Assembly (NCBI RefSeq): GCF_000243275.1
Contig: NZ_CM001437.1
Location: forward strand, 1,399,100 to 1,463,099
Reading direction: 5' to 3'
DNA from: Myroides odoratus DSM 2801
Lineage (GTDB): Bacteria; Bacteroidota; Bacteroidia; Flavobacteriales; Flavobacteriaceae
DNA: 64,000 nucleotides
Positions 20,086 through 27,065 of the stretch are shown here, piece by piece (position 1 is the stretch's first letter; every line of letters starts with the position of its first letter). The notes below the pieces were generated by a model, which was not told the origin of the DNA, ran no database searches, and saw only the letters and a program-made list of their open reading frames with translations. Both the position numbers and the translations under genes were made by a program.

Positions 20086-20166
20086 TGGGGAGAGCAGGAT
20101 TCGAACCTGCGAAGGTTTCCCAACGGATTTACAGTCCGTCCTCGTTGGCCGCTTGAGTATCTCCCC
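20086..20166 (-). tRNA. tRNA-Tyr (GTA)
   Basis: Cloverleaf with a long variable arm typical of bacterial tRNA-Tyr. Acceptor GGGGAGA/TCTCCCC, anticodon loop CTGTAAA with anticodon GTA, T loop TTCGAAT. Confidence 0.97.
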
Positions 20167-20195
20167 TCAAACCTTGTGTTTGTTTCTTTTCTTTG

Positions 20196-20269
20196 AGCCG
20201 ATAGAGGGACTCGAACCCACGACCTGCTGATTACAAATCAGCTGCTCTAGCCAGCTGAGCTACACCGGC
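20196..20269 (-). tRNA. tRNA-Thr (TGT)
   Basis: Cloverleaf with acceptor GCCGGTG/TATCGGC, anticodon stem GCTGA/TCAGC, loop TTTGTAA with anticodon TGT. It is the first gene of the tRNA-tuf operon. Confidence 0.97.
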
Positions 20270-20287
20270 ATTTTACTCAATAGAAAA

Positions 20288-20309
20288 AGTCCGCTATTTC
20301 TAACGGACT
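20288..20309 (-). terminator. Terminator after hpf
   Basis: AGTCCG/CGGACT plus a possible T-G pair form a 6-7 bp stem followed by TTTTT on the minus strand. It would end the rpsU-xerC-hpf transcript just before the tRNA operon. Confidence 0.6.
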
Positions 20310-20310
20310 G

Positions 20311-20344
20311 CAAATGTATATATTTTATTGATTAAAAAAAACAA
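20311..20344 (-). promoter_or_regulatory. Predicted promoter of the tRNA-tuf-rpoBC operon
   Basis: The minus strand reads TACATTTG at 20318-20311 with TTG at 20344-20342, a spacer of 23 bp. It fits TTG-N(17-23)-TAnnTTTG and would start transcription about 35 bp before the first tRNA. Confidence 0.65.
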
Positions 20345-20362
20345 TTTACTGATTTTTTTCCA

Positions 20363-20662
20363 TTAATGTGCTTTCATTTTCTCTTTATACTTCACAACCA
20401 TGCGTTCAATCGCATCGGCACCCAAATCAACCCCCTCCTCAAAAGTTTTGCATGTTTTTTTAGCAACAATATCGTCTCCTGGAACTAATAATTTCACCTC
20501 AACTGTTTTATTTTCTTTCTCATTGGTATTTTCTACTTTCAAAAATACATCGACAGAAATCACTTTATCGTAAAACTTACCTACTTTCAGCATTCTTTCG
20601 TTGATAAAATCTACTAACTTACGATCTACGTTAAAATTAACGGCTTGAATGTTTACTTTCAT
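20363..20662 (-). CDS. hpf: Ribosome hibernation-promoting factor, short form
   Basis: 99 residues, the short HPF/RaiA type with only the beta-alpha-beta ribosome-binding domain (MKVNIQAVNFNVDRKLVDFI, basic C-terminus MVVKYKEKMKAH). No C-terminal dimerisation domain. It binds the small-subunit decoding centre in stationary phase. It follows xerC by 22 bp. Confidence 0.9.
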   Translation of the reverse strand: MKVNIQAVNFNVDRKLVDFINERMLKVGKFYDKVISVDVFLKVENTNEKENKTVEVKLLVPGDDIVAKKTCKTFEEGVDLGADAIERMVVKYKEKMKAH

Positions 20663-20684
20663 AACTTTCTGTTTTTAAGGTTTT

Positions 20685-21584
20685 CTATTTTTTTTTCTTC
20701 AACCTAGGATGCGTCTTCATGTAGGTCTCTTTCAATTCTTTCAAATTGACATGAGCATATACTTCTGTCGAAGCTAAGCTTTGATGCCCCATCAACTCTT
20801 TGATAGAGTTGATATCTGCACCGTTTTCTAAGAGATGCGTTGCGAAAGCATGCCTCAACATATGAGGACTATTTTTCTCCTTTGTTGTTGTCTTACTAAA
20901 ATATAAATTAATCATTCGATAAACAAATATTTCATCAACTTTAGCACCCTTACTATCTATTAAAAAATCGTTAATTTTCTGAACATCCCTCAAAACAATC
21001 TCTCGCTCTGCCTTATAGCGTTTTAAAAGCACAAGCAATTGCTCAATCATAGGCACATAGCGAACCTTATTTCCCTTACCAGTTATGCGAATCATACGCG
21101 TATAAAAATCCACATCCGCTACCTGCACCCCACATAGCTCGCTTCTTCGCAGCCCTAAACAGTATAGCATTTCTACAATAACCAAATCCCGTAGTGCATC
21201 AAATCCTTCTTGACTCTCCAAAGACAGTCGAACAGCATCAACCTCAGCTACAGAAAAAGGCAATTGCAACTTCTTTTCTACTTTGAGTGTTTTATGTTGT
21301 TGCAATGGACTCACCTCTACCTCCCCCACCTTCATCAAAAACTTATAGAACGCTTTAAGTGCACTCATTTTTCTATTAATGGAGCGCTTGCTTAGATTCG
21401 CCTCCATCAAAGCAACAATCCACAAACGCACTACCTCGTATTTGATTATCAAATAATCTTGCTCTGATTCCGCTACAAAAACTAAAAAAGAAGCGATATC
21501 CTGTTGATATGCCTCTATGGTATGAGAAGAATAATTTTTCTCCTTCTGTAAGTACTCCAGAAATTTCTCTAAATTTTTGTCCAT
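20685..21584 (-). CDS. xerC: Tyrosine recombinase XerC-like
   Basis: 299 residues, the normal size for XerC/XerD. The N-terminal SAM-like core-binding domain covers about 1-90. The catalytic set is complete: Arg146 (GLRRSEL), Lys170 (TGKG), His241 and Arg244 (HMLRH), His267 and Tyr276. It resolves chromosome dimers with FtsK. Its place next to rpsU and hpf, and the lack of att-like repeats, argue against a mobile-element integrase. Whether it is XerC or XerD cannot be fixed without comparison. The ATG at 21584 follows directly after a T-run. Confidence 0.9.
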   Translation of the reverse strand: MDKNLEKFLEYLQKEKNYSSHTIEAYQQDIASFLVFVAESEQDYLIIKYEVVRLWIVALMEANLSKRSINRKMSALKAFYKFLMKVGEVEVSPLQQHKTLKVEKKLQLPFSVAEVDAVRLSLESQEGFDALRDLVIVEMLYCLGLRRSELCGVQVADVDFYTRMIRITGKGNKVRYVPMIEQLLVLLKRYKAEREIVLRDVQKINDFLIDSKGAKVDEIFVYRMINLYFSKTTTKEKNSPHMLRHAFATHLLENGADINSIKELMGHQSLASTEVYAHVNLKELKETYMKTHPRLKKKK

Positions 21585-21591
21585 AAAAAAA

Positions 21592-21625
21592 CCGTTGTAA
21601 CAAAGATAATACTTTATTACAACGG
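21592..21625 (-). terminator. rpsU terminator with embedded xerC promoter
   Basis: CCGTTGTAA/TTACAACGG forms a 9-bp stem followed by seven T on the minus strand, just before the xerC ATG. Its 16-nt loop contains TATCTTTG (21608-21601), a match to the TAnnTTTG -7 box. Transcripts started there would lack the upstream arm and so escape the terminator. Confidence 0.65.
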
Positions 21626-21652
21626 CCTTATAATTTAATCCATCGTTTAAGT

Positions 21653-21847
21653 CTAGATTTCTACTGAATCTCTTAAGTGTTGGATATACTCTGCTTTTTG
21701 CATCTTGTCTCTTTTTAAAACCGATGGTTTTGTAAAGTGCTGACGAGATCTTAATTGACGTAACGTACCTGTTCTGTCAAATTTTCTTTTGTAGCGCTTT
21801 AGTGCTCTATCAATATTTTCTCCGTCTTTAATTGGAATGATCAACAT
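21653..21847 (-). CDS. rpsU: 30S ribosomal protein S21
   Basis: 64 residues from the ATG at 21847: starts MLIIPIKDGENIDRALKRYK and has the basic RQLRSRQHFTKPS segment. It sits near the 3' end of 16S rRNA; in Bacteroidota it helps hide the anti-Shine-Dalgarno sequence. A GTG start four codons earlier is rejected because that GTG is part of the Shine-Dalgarno itself. Confidence 0.95.
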   Translation of the reverse strand: MLIIPIKDGENIDRALKRYKRKFDRTGTLRQLRSRQHFTKPSVLKRDKMQKAEYIQHLRDSVEI

Positions 21848-21856
21848 GTTTTCATA

Positions 21857-21866
21857 CACCTCCTCT
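21857..21866 (-). promoter_or_regulatory. rpsU: Strong Shine-Dalgarno sequence of rpsU
   Basis: The minus strand reads AGAGGAGGTG, nine bases before the ATG. This is a near-perfect complement to the 16S anti-Shine-Dalgarno and is unlike almost every other gene in the window. It is a known exception in Bacteroidota, tied to autoregulation by S21. Confidence 0.9.
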
Positions 21867-21878
21867 CATTTGGTGATG

Positions 21879-21908
21879 CAAAAGTAAAGCTTTTTTTATA
21901 CAACGCAA
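21879..21908 (-). promoter_or_regulatory. rpsU: rpsU promoter
   Basis: TTG at 21908-21906, a 19-bp spacer, and TACTTTTG at 21886-21879 match the flavobacterial promoter consensus. The leader to the ATG is only about 26 nt and contains the Shine-Dalgarno. Confidence 0.75.
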
Positions 21909-22007
21909 CAAAAAAATAAAATTTTATTCCACCTTTTTTTATTACCTCATCGCCTTTTCTCTTGATTAAGTTCTTCAACAACAAGTTAAAGCAAGTAAAA
22001 GGGAGTC

Positions 22008-22754
22008 CTAATTTGCCCCTAACCACAGCTTAAATTCCACAACACGCTCCCTACTAACAATCACCTCTTCGCTATAGTTCAGTAAAACTAGTTTCAGTCG
22101 AGCCGTCGATAATTGAATGATTTGTTCAATGCAGTCAATCGCTACAATCTGATGGCGATTCACGCGAAAGAATTTCGAAGGGTCCACCATCTTTAAGATT
22201 GCCTCAATAGACGGTTCTTCTAGAAGATGTATTTTTCCCTCTCTCGTTACACTATACACCCCTCGGTCTTCCCTATAGAAACAAACCACCTCATCCACCA
22301 AAATCACTTTTAGTTGCATCCCTAACTTGACAATTAATCGCTTGGGGTAACTCGTTCCTTGCAACGTCTGCTTCAATACCTCTACTTGTTGCCCTATTTT
22401 ATGGTATTGGGTTTTATACTTCCCAATAGCTCTTACTAATTCTGCAGGATCAATAGGCTTCAACAAATAATCAATACTATTCAATTTAAATGCCTTGATA
22501 GCATAATGATCAAAACTCGTTACGAAAATAATAGCCGCGTGTTTCAATTTTATTTGCTCGAATATTTCCAAAGACAATCCATCTGTTAATTGAATATCGG
22601 CAAATATCAAATCAGGCTCTTCGTTTTGCATCAACCAAGGAATTGCCTCACTAACCGAATGCAAGGTTTCTTGTACATCAAATCCTATTTTGGCCAGCTC
22701 TCTAGTCAATAATCTTGCTGCTGGTTTTTCGTCTTCTATAATTACTATGTTCAT
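22008..22754 (-). CDS. LytTR-family response regulator
   Basis: 248 residues. The receiver domain (1-120) has the acidic pocket EDE at 7-9, phospho-acceptor Asp53, and Lys in LLKPID. The LytTR DNA-binding domain (about 145-245) includes FFRVNRHQIVA. It starts 5 bp after the histidine kinase, its likely partner. The receptor promoter upstream in the same operon carries two direct repeats of LytTR type, suggesting autoregulation. Confidence 0.92.
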   Translation of the reverse strand: MNIVIIEDEKPAARLLTRELAKIGFDVQETLHSVSEAIPWLMQNEEPDLIFADIQLTDGLSLEIFEQIKLKHAAIIFVTSFDHYAIKAFKLNSIDYLLKPIDPAELVRAIGKYKTQYHKIGQQVEVLKQTLQGTSYPKRLIVKLGMQLKVILVDEVVCFYREDRGVYSVTREGKIHLLEEPSIEAILKMVDPSKFFRVNRHQIVAIDCIEQIIQLSTARLKLVLLNYSEEVIVSRERVVEFKLWLGAN

Positions 22755-22759
22755 ATGCT

Positions 22760-23836
22760 TTACTTGCTCTGTAGTGGAATACGCACTGTAAACTGATGCG
22801 CTACATCTTCTATTTCAACTTTTTTCTGAAATAGCAATTGACAGCGATTGGATAAATTTTGCAATCCCAATCCTGTAGAATCTTCTGATTTGGGTTTTGC
22901 ATATTTTTCATTGCTCATGACTAGATTTCCATCAACAACACTCAAAGTTACTGCAATTTTCCCCTCAGATGGAATTGCATTGTGCTTGATTACATTTTCT
23001 ATCAGCAATTGCAAGCTCAAGGTAGGTATTTGTGTTGCTCCCCATTGGGCTACCTCATCACTAATTTTAAAATCAACAGCCTGATCATATCTCACATTTA
23101 AAAGATAGACATAATCTTGAATAAAAGCGACTTCTTCCTCCAAGGCACAAGAAGCGTAATCCAATCGCTCTAATACATAGCGGTAGATTTTAGAAAAAGA
23201 ACGAGCAAATTGCTCTGCTTTGGCCGGATCTTCTTGAATCGTGCTAATGAGTACATTGAGGTTGTTAAATAAAAAGTGCGGGGACAGCTGTTCTTTCATA
23301 TGCGCAATCTGACTCTTCTGCAGTGCGATTTCCATTTCTTTGTTTTTTATTTCGAGCACTCTCAGCTGGTCGTGATACGAAAATACAAAGACGATCATGA
23401 TAATAAAAAAGCTAATAAGCACAACACCTAAGAAATCACTAAAATGGAGATTTTCTCCAGCATAAAAAGATTGAAAAGGAACGTTGTAAAAAAACCACAA
23501 CAGTACACTCAAAAAGAAATAGTAGGATACAATAGAAACAACTAGTCCATTGCTGAAAAATAAAATATTTCTAACTTTTCGGCTCAGTGGCACCTGCGTT
23601 TTCTGTTCTCTCTTATCCAAATAAAAACTCAACAATAAACTCGTTGCAACATTAGTTCCATAAATGCACATGGTAATCAGAAAAGAAAGCAAGGCATTTT
23701 TTGAAAAGATATAATCCGAAAAAGAAGCTTGTGTTAAGTGTTTTCCTTTATTAAAATAATAATACGACGTAGACAAGCTACTCATCACTCCAAAATTAAT
23801 AGCCAATGCTAGATGTCGATACCAATTAATCTTCAT
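22760..23836 (-). CDS. LytS/YehU-type sensor histidine kinase
   Basis: 358 residues. Four hydrophobic segments (about 8-28, 46-73, 92-117, 134-153) form a membrane input domain with little periplasmic loop. A short coiled coil leads to the His_kinase domain with phospho-acceptor His187 in LSPHFLFNNLN. The ATPase part has the N box around Asn281-Asn286 and G box GLGLQN at 322-327. It lacks a sizeable sensor domain, so the signal probably comes through the membrane segments or a partner protein. The gene lies 29 bp after the TPR-like gene. Confidence 0.9.
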   Translation of the reverse strand: MKINWYRHLALAINFGVMSSLSTSYYYFNKGKHLTQASFSDYIFSKNALLSFLITMCIYGTNVATSLLLSFYLDKREQKTQVPLSRKVRNILFFSNGLVVSIVSYYFFLSVLLWFFYNVPFQSFYAGENLHFSDFLGVVLISFFIIMIVFVFSYHDQLRVLEIKNKEMEIALQKSQIAHMKEQLSPHFLFNNLNVLISTIQEDPAKAEQFARSFSKIYRYVLERLDYASCALEEEVAFIQDYVYLLNVRYDQAVDFKISDEVAQWGATQIPTLSLQLLIENVIKHNAIPSEGKIAVTLSVVDGNLVMSNEKYAKPKSEDSTGLGLQNLSNRCQLLFQKKVEIEDVAHQFTVRIPLQSK

Positions 23837-23865
23837 ATCCTCTTCTTGTTCTAAATAACCATGCT

Positions 23866-24504
23866 TTATTTATTTGACGTCTCCTGCTGATTAGCAAATG
23901 ACACTTGTGTCTTGAGTGCCCATTCTTTGCCCCATTTAGGATAAAAAGGCACTTCACTTTTTTGTTGGTCAAATTGTACTATCGCTTTATTCAATAAGCC
24001 CATACAGTATGTTGTATCTACCTTCATAAATTTAGAACTATTTAAATAAAAACTAGCTAAACTATAAAGGGCTCTAGGATTAGCAGGGTTTAACTCCAAT
24101 GCCTTTTCATATGCTTTGATAATTACTCCACTTTGTTTCATTCCTTTATTCATTGGGTCCGTCATAAGATCCAGCGTCTCATTCATTCCTTGCAATACAT
24201 ACCATTCCTCGCCCCCTTGAGCCAACCATCGTTCAATTACAAAGCGATTGTTCATTACCTTCTCTTCTACTGCTTCGTCTTGAGGGTTCTGAAATCCTTG
24301 GGTTATTGCAATAAACACTTGGTAATAGGCCGGAATCCAATCCTCTGGGTTAGCATCTGCAATTCGCTCTAAAATAGCTAAAGCGCCTTGACTATTTCCG
24401 CCTTGCCATTCTTGCATGGCTTTTTGCATTCCCTTCTCATAAGTTGTTTGCCCAAAAGACATCAAACTACAGCAACTAAAAAATAAAAGTAAAACCTTTT
24501 TCAT
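23866..24504 (-). CDS. TPR-like periplasmic protein
   Basis: 212 residues from the ATG at 24504, which begins a clear signal peptide (MKKVLLLFFSCCSLMSFG). The mature part is helical; AYEKALELNPANPRALYSLASFYL near residue 140 is a canonical TPR unit, and an earlier degenerate unit covers ALAILERIADANPED. No catalytic motif is seen. Between the receptor and the kinase, it could couple receptor state to the kinase, but that is inference. The longer start at 24558 would put residues before the signal peptide. Confidence 0.75.
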   Translation of the reverse strand: MKKVLLLFFSCCSLMSFGQTTYEKGMQKAMQEWQGGNSQGALAILERIADANPEDWIPAYYQVFIAITQGFQNPQDEAVEEKVMNNRFVIERWLAQGGEEWYVLQGMNETLDLMTDPMNKGMKQSGVIIKAYEKALELNPANPRALYSLASFYLNSSKFMKVDTTYCMGLLNKAIVQFDQQKSEVPFYPKWGKEWALKTQVSFANQQETSNK

Positions 24505-24587
24505 AAAAATAAATTTAAGATGTAAAATAAATTCGATTGGCAGTAGAGACCCTTGCAAGTTGAATCGTTCGTTTCTCTAATTCGTTG

Positions 24588-24697
24588 TTATAAATTTTCT
24601 ATTTGATTTGCTTTCTTATCTGCGCTAATTGTCCACATAAACCCTACATAGATAAATCGCTTTGCCGAAGGTTGAACTAAATCGGGTTGCCCCCCCC
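24588..24697 (-). other. Out-of-frame receptor C-terminus after a G8 tract
   Basis: The minus strand has eight G at 24697-24690. In the frame used, the protein stops ten bases later (GGGNPI). With one more G (or two fewer) the frame runs on to a TAA at 24588 and reads QPDLVQPSAKRFIYVGFMWT, then ISADKKANQIENL. That is the usual last beta-strand and tail of flavobacterial TonB-dependent receptors. The complete protein would be 711 residues. Confidence 0.8.
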
Positions 24698-26722
24698 TTT
24701 TGCATTGAACTGGTATGCATAAGTCGGATTGCGTCCTAATAAATTATCCACAGAAACAAACACGATCTTTTGCGCTTGCAACACATAGGCCCAACTCATG
24801 CTTACATTGTGAATAGAGCTACTGGCATACGATGCCGTTAGGCTTGCGTCTCCACTGTAAAAATGGCGTGGTGAACTATAGTTATACGTCATACTTACTT
24901 GAGACTTCCAAGCATCTATCCAATACTTTGTTACCACAGCGAGATTGTGCTTGGTTACATAAGACGGCTGTCCCCACTCCCTTCTTTGCATTTCCTTTCT
25001 TTGAGAATCCAAATAGGTATAGGTAATCCAATAATTGAAGTTTTTAAATGTGTTATTATCTTTCCAGAAAATATCAAATCCTTTAGCATAACCTGTCCCA
25101 TCTTGCGTATACGCAGCTGTTCCAGTTGCCGACGTCAATAATAGCTTGTGATAGTCTTTATAAAAGACTTCTGCTCTCAATATCCGCTTTCTAAAAGTAT
25201 AGGTATAGTTGAGAATGTAATGATGGGCTTGCATCCAATTCTCTTGTTCGATATAATGCATTTGTTCTGCGTTCAACGCTTGATGAAAGATACCATAAGA
25301 GAAAGATAACTGTTGCTTGGAATCAACTTGATACATCAACATCGTTCGAGGCTCAATCACCCCTTTCGAAATTGAATTTGCCTTATTGATGCGTACTCCT
25401 GCTCTCCAAGTTAAATCAGAGCTGATACGCCATTGATTTTCGTAGAACAAAGCAAATTGATTCGTTTGTATTTTGTCCTGCTTTTTTAGCTGTTTCATCC
25501 CTTGAGCAAGATCCACTTGCCCCACTTGGATATCCATACCCCCTATGGATTGCAAACGTCCACTCCATTGATAAGACAACTTGATCTTTTGATTGAGATT
25601 CCAACGTTCACTATGGAGGTATCCTTCATTTTGATCCCCTCTATTTTTGGAATACCCAAACCCCGTTCCGATATCCAGTCGCATAAAAGGAGAGAGTTTC
25701 TTAAAATACAAACTATTTACATCGATTGTATTCGCTCGAAGAGCGAGCGTATCCACGCGATAACTTGGTTTTACCGTTTGCTCATATGCCATTGTCGTAT
25801 AATCCGCTGCCGCATACAGCATATATCCACCCTCTTGAATCGCTCGTTTATATACCACCTCACCAGAACTTGTGGAAAATGGCTTTTTACTTTTGTATCG
25901 CTGTTTAACCACGGCGGTATAAGCACCTAAATTGAGGTAATTCAAATGATAGGACAATGAATTTTTCTTCCATTGGCGCGTTTCTCCAAAACTCGCTCCA
26001 ACTGTTGAGATTGATATATCCTTACGTGAAGGATCAATATCCTCCGCAATATCTAGTTGTAAAATTCCAGATAACGCATCTCCAAATTCTGCACTGTATC
26101 CCCCAGCTGAGAAAGACATTCCTTTAAACAAAAAAGGGTTAAATTTTGAACGCACAGGCATAGTACCGACAGCAGCTGTATAGGGTTGAGCAACCTTAAT
26201 GCCATTCACATAAATAGCACTTTCATCTGCTTTTCCACTGCGGATTAATAATCGCCCATCTTCCCCATTAACTTGGGCACCTGGTAAGGTACTCAAAGCT
26301 CCTATGATATTACCTAGACTCCCAGCTGTACTCACTACATCCATGGCCGTAAAAACAAGAGCTTCTGTTCGCCCTCTTTTAGCACTCCCAACTGCTTTTA
26401 TTACAATCTCCCCCAATACATCTTCCCCTTGCTCCATAACAAATTCATACACCTCCTTTTGTTGAAATTGAACAGGAACAGTTAAACTATGGTAGTGTGG
26501 ATGTTTCAATTTCAAGACCCCTTCCACAAGACTATCTTCTACTTCAAATGAAAAATACCCCTGTGCATCAGACAGCGCTCCATCAAAACTTCCTTCTAGG
26601 TATACATTCACCTGTTCAATCGGTTTATTTTTCTTGTCTCGTACAATTCCTGATAGTTGCCTATGTTGAGCCTGTATTGTAAACCAACCAAAAACCAGCA
26701 ATAAACCAAACAGTGTTTTCAT
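24677..26722 (-). CDS. TonB-dependent receptor, C-terminus frameshifted at a G8 tract
   Basis: 681 residues as encoded, from the ATG at 26722 that opens a signal peptide (MKTLFGLLLVFGWFTIQAQ). A carboxypeptidase-regulatory-like domain (about 20-105, RQLSGIVRDKKNKPIEQVNV) is followed by a plug (GALSTLPGAQVNGEDGRLLI, IYVNGIKV) and a beta-barrel. It is smaller than SusC and has no SusD partner. The last barrel strand is out of frame (24588-24697), so as read the protein may fail to insert in the outer membrane. It is first in an operon with the TPR-like, kinase and LytTR genes. The alternative start at 26767 overlaps the promoter and is rejected. Confidence 0.85.
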   Translation of the reverse strand: MKTLFGLLLVFGWFTIQAQHRQLSGIVRDKKNKPIEQVNVYLEGSFDGALSDAQGYFSFEVEDSLVEGVLKLKHPHYHSLTVPVQFQQKEVYEFVMEQGEDVLGEIVIKAVGSAKRGRTEALVFTAMDVVSTAGSLGNIIGALSTLPGAQVNGEDGRLLIRSGKADESAIYVNGIKVAQPYTAAVGTMPVRSKFNPFLFKGMSFSAGGYSAEFGDALSGILQLDIAEDIDPSRKDISISTVGASFGETRQWKKNSLSYHLNYLNLGAYTAVVKQRYKSKKPFSTSSGEVVYKRAIQEGGYMLYAAADYTTMAYEQTVKPSYRVDTLALRANTIDVNSLYFKKLSPFMRLDIGTGFGYSKNRGDQNEGYLHSERWNLNQKIKLSYQWSGRLQSIGGMDIQVGQVDLAQGMKQLKKQDKIQTNQFALFYENQWRISSDLTWRAGVRINKANSISKGVIEPRTMLMYQVDSKQQLSFSYGIFHQALNAEQMHYIEQENWMQAHHYILNYTYTFRKRILRAEVFYKDYHKLLLTSATGTAAYTQDGTGYAKGFDIFWKDNNTFKNFNYWITYTYLDSQRKEMQRREWGQPSYVTKHNLAVVTKYWIDAWKSQVSMTYNYSSPRHFYSGDASLTASYASSSIHNVSMSWAYVLQAQKIVFVSVDNLLGRNPTYAYQFNAKGGGNPI

Positions 26723-26747
26723 CTTTTTTCTATTCTGAATTACAATG

Positions 26748-26779
26748 CAAACGTAGTTTACGACCAATCCTTCCCCAAA
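26748..26779 (-). promoter_or_regulatory. Promoter of the receptor/LytTR operon
   Basis: TTTG at 26779-26776, a 20-bp spacer, and TACGTTTG at 26755-26748 on the minus strand match the flavobacterial consensus. The start codon lies 25 bp further on. The LytTR-like repeats sit just upstream. Confidence 0.75.
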
Positions 26780-26785
26780 AAAGGA

Positions 26786-26819
26786 TGCGTGAACGGTATA
26801 TTTAAATGCGCGAACGGTA
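26786..26819 (-). promoter_or_regulatory. LytTR-type operator: paired direct repeats
   Basis: The minus strand holds TACCGTTCGCGCA (26819-26807) and TACCGTTCACGCA (26798-26786), 12 of 13 bases equal and exactly 21 bp apart, two helical turns. The core ACCGTTC fits the LytTR binding pattern (A/T)(A/C)(C/A)GTTN(A/G). They end 6 bp before the -33 element, an activator position. The likely binder is the LytTR regulator at 22008-22754. Confidence 0.6.
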
Positions 26820-26975
26820 AACTAGGGATATCCAAACACCGTACAACAGTTATTCATCCCCTTTTTTACTTTTTACTTACCTTCCTTTACCTTCGAATTT
26901 ATATTTGATTAATGAATGAACTGAGTTGAAATATTTGAGTACCATAACCATCTCTCTCCTACTTGATTTCTATGT

Positions 26976-26993
26976 ATACCATCTATATGGTAT
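26976..26993. promoter_or_regulatory. Inverted repeat upstream of the symporter
   Basis: ATACCAT and ATGGTAT with a CTAT spacer form a perfect 7-bp inverted repeat, just before a promoter-like TACTTTTC at 26996 (one mismatch from TAnnTTTG). It could be an operator. The rest of the 26723-27065 gap holds the receptor promoter and nothing else recognised. Confidence 0.35.
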
Positions 26994-27065
26994 TTTACTT
27001 TTCTTTTGCTATAAAACCAATCTTCACTTTTTATTTTTACCTTTAATTCTATTCAAATATTGACT

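Noticed and set aside
20685..21584. Tyrosine recombinase as sign of a genomic island
   Set aside because: It sits in the conserved rpsU-xerC-hpf neighbourhood and no attachment-site repeats at the nearby tRNA genes were seen.
21848..21859. GTG start for rpsU
   Set aside because: The GTG is part of the Shine-Dalgarno; the ATG at 21847 is correctly spaced from it.
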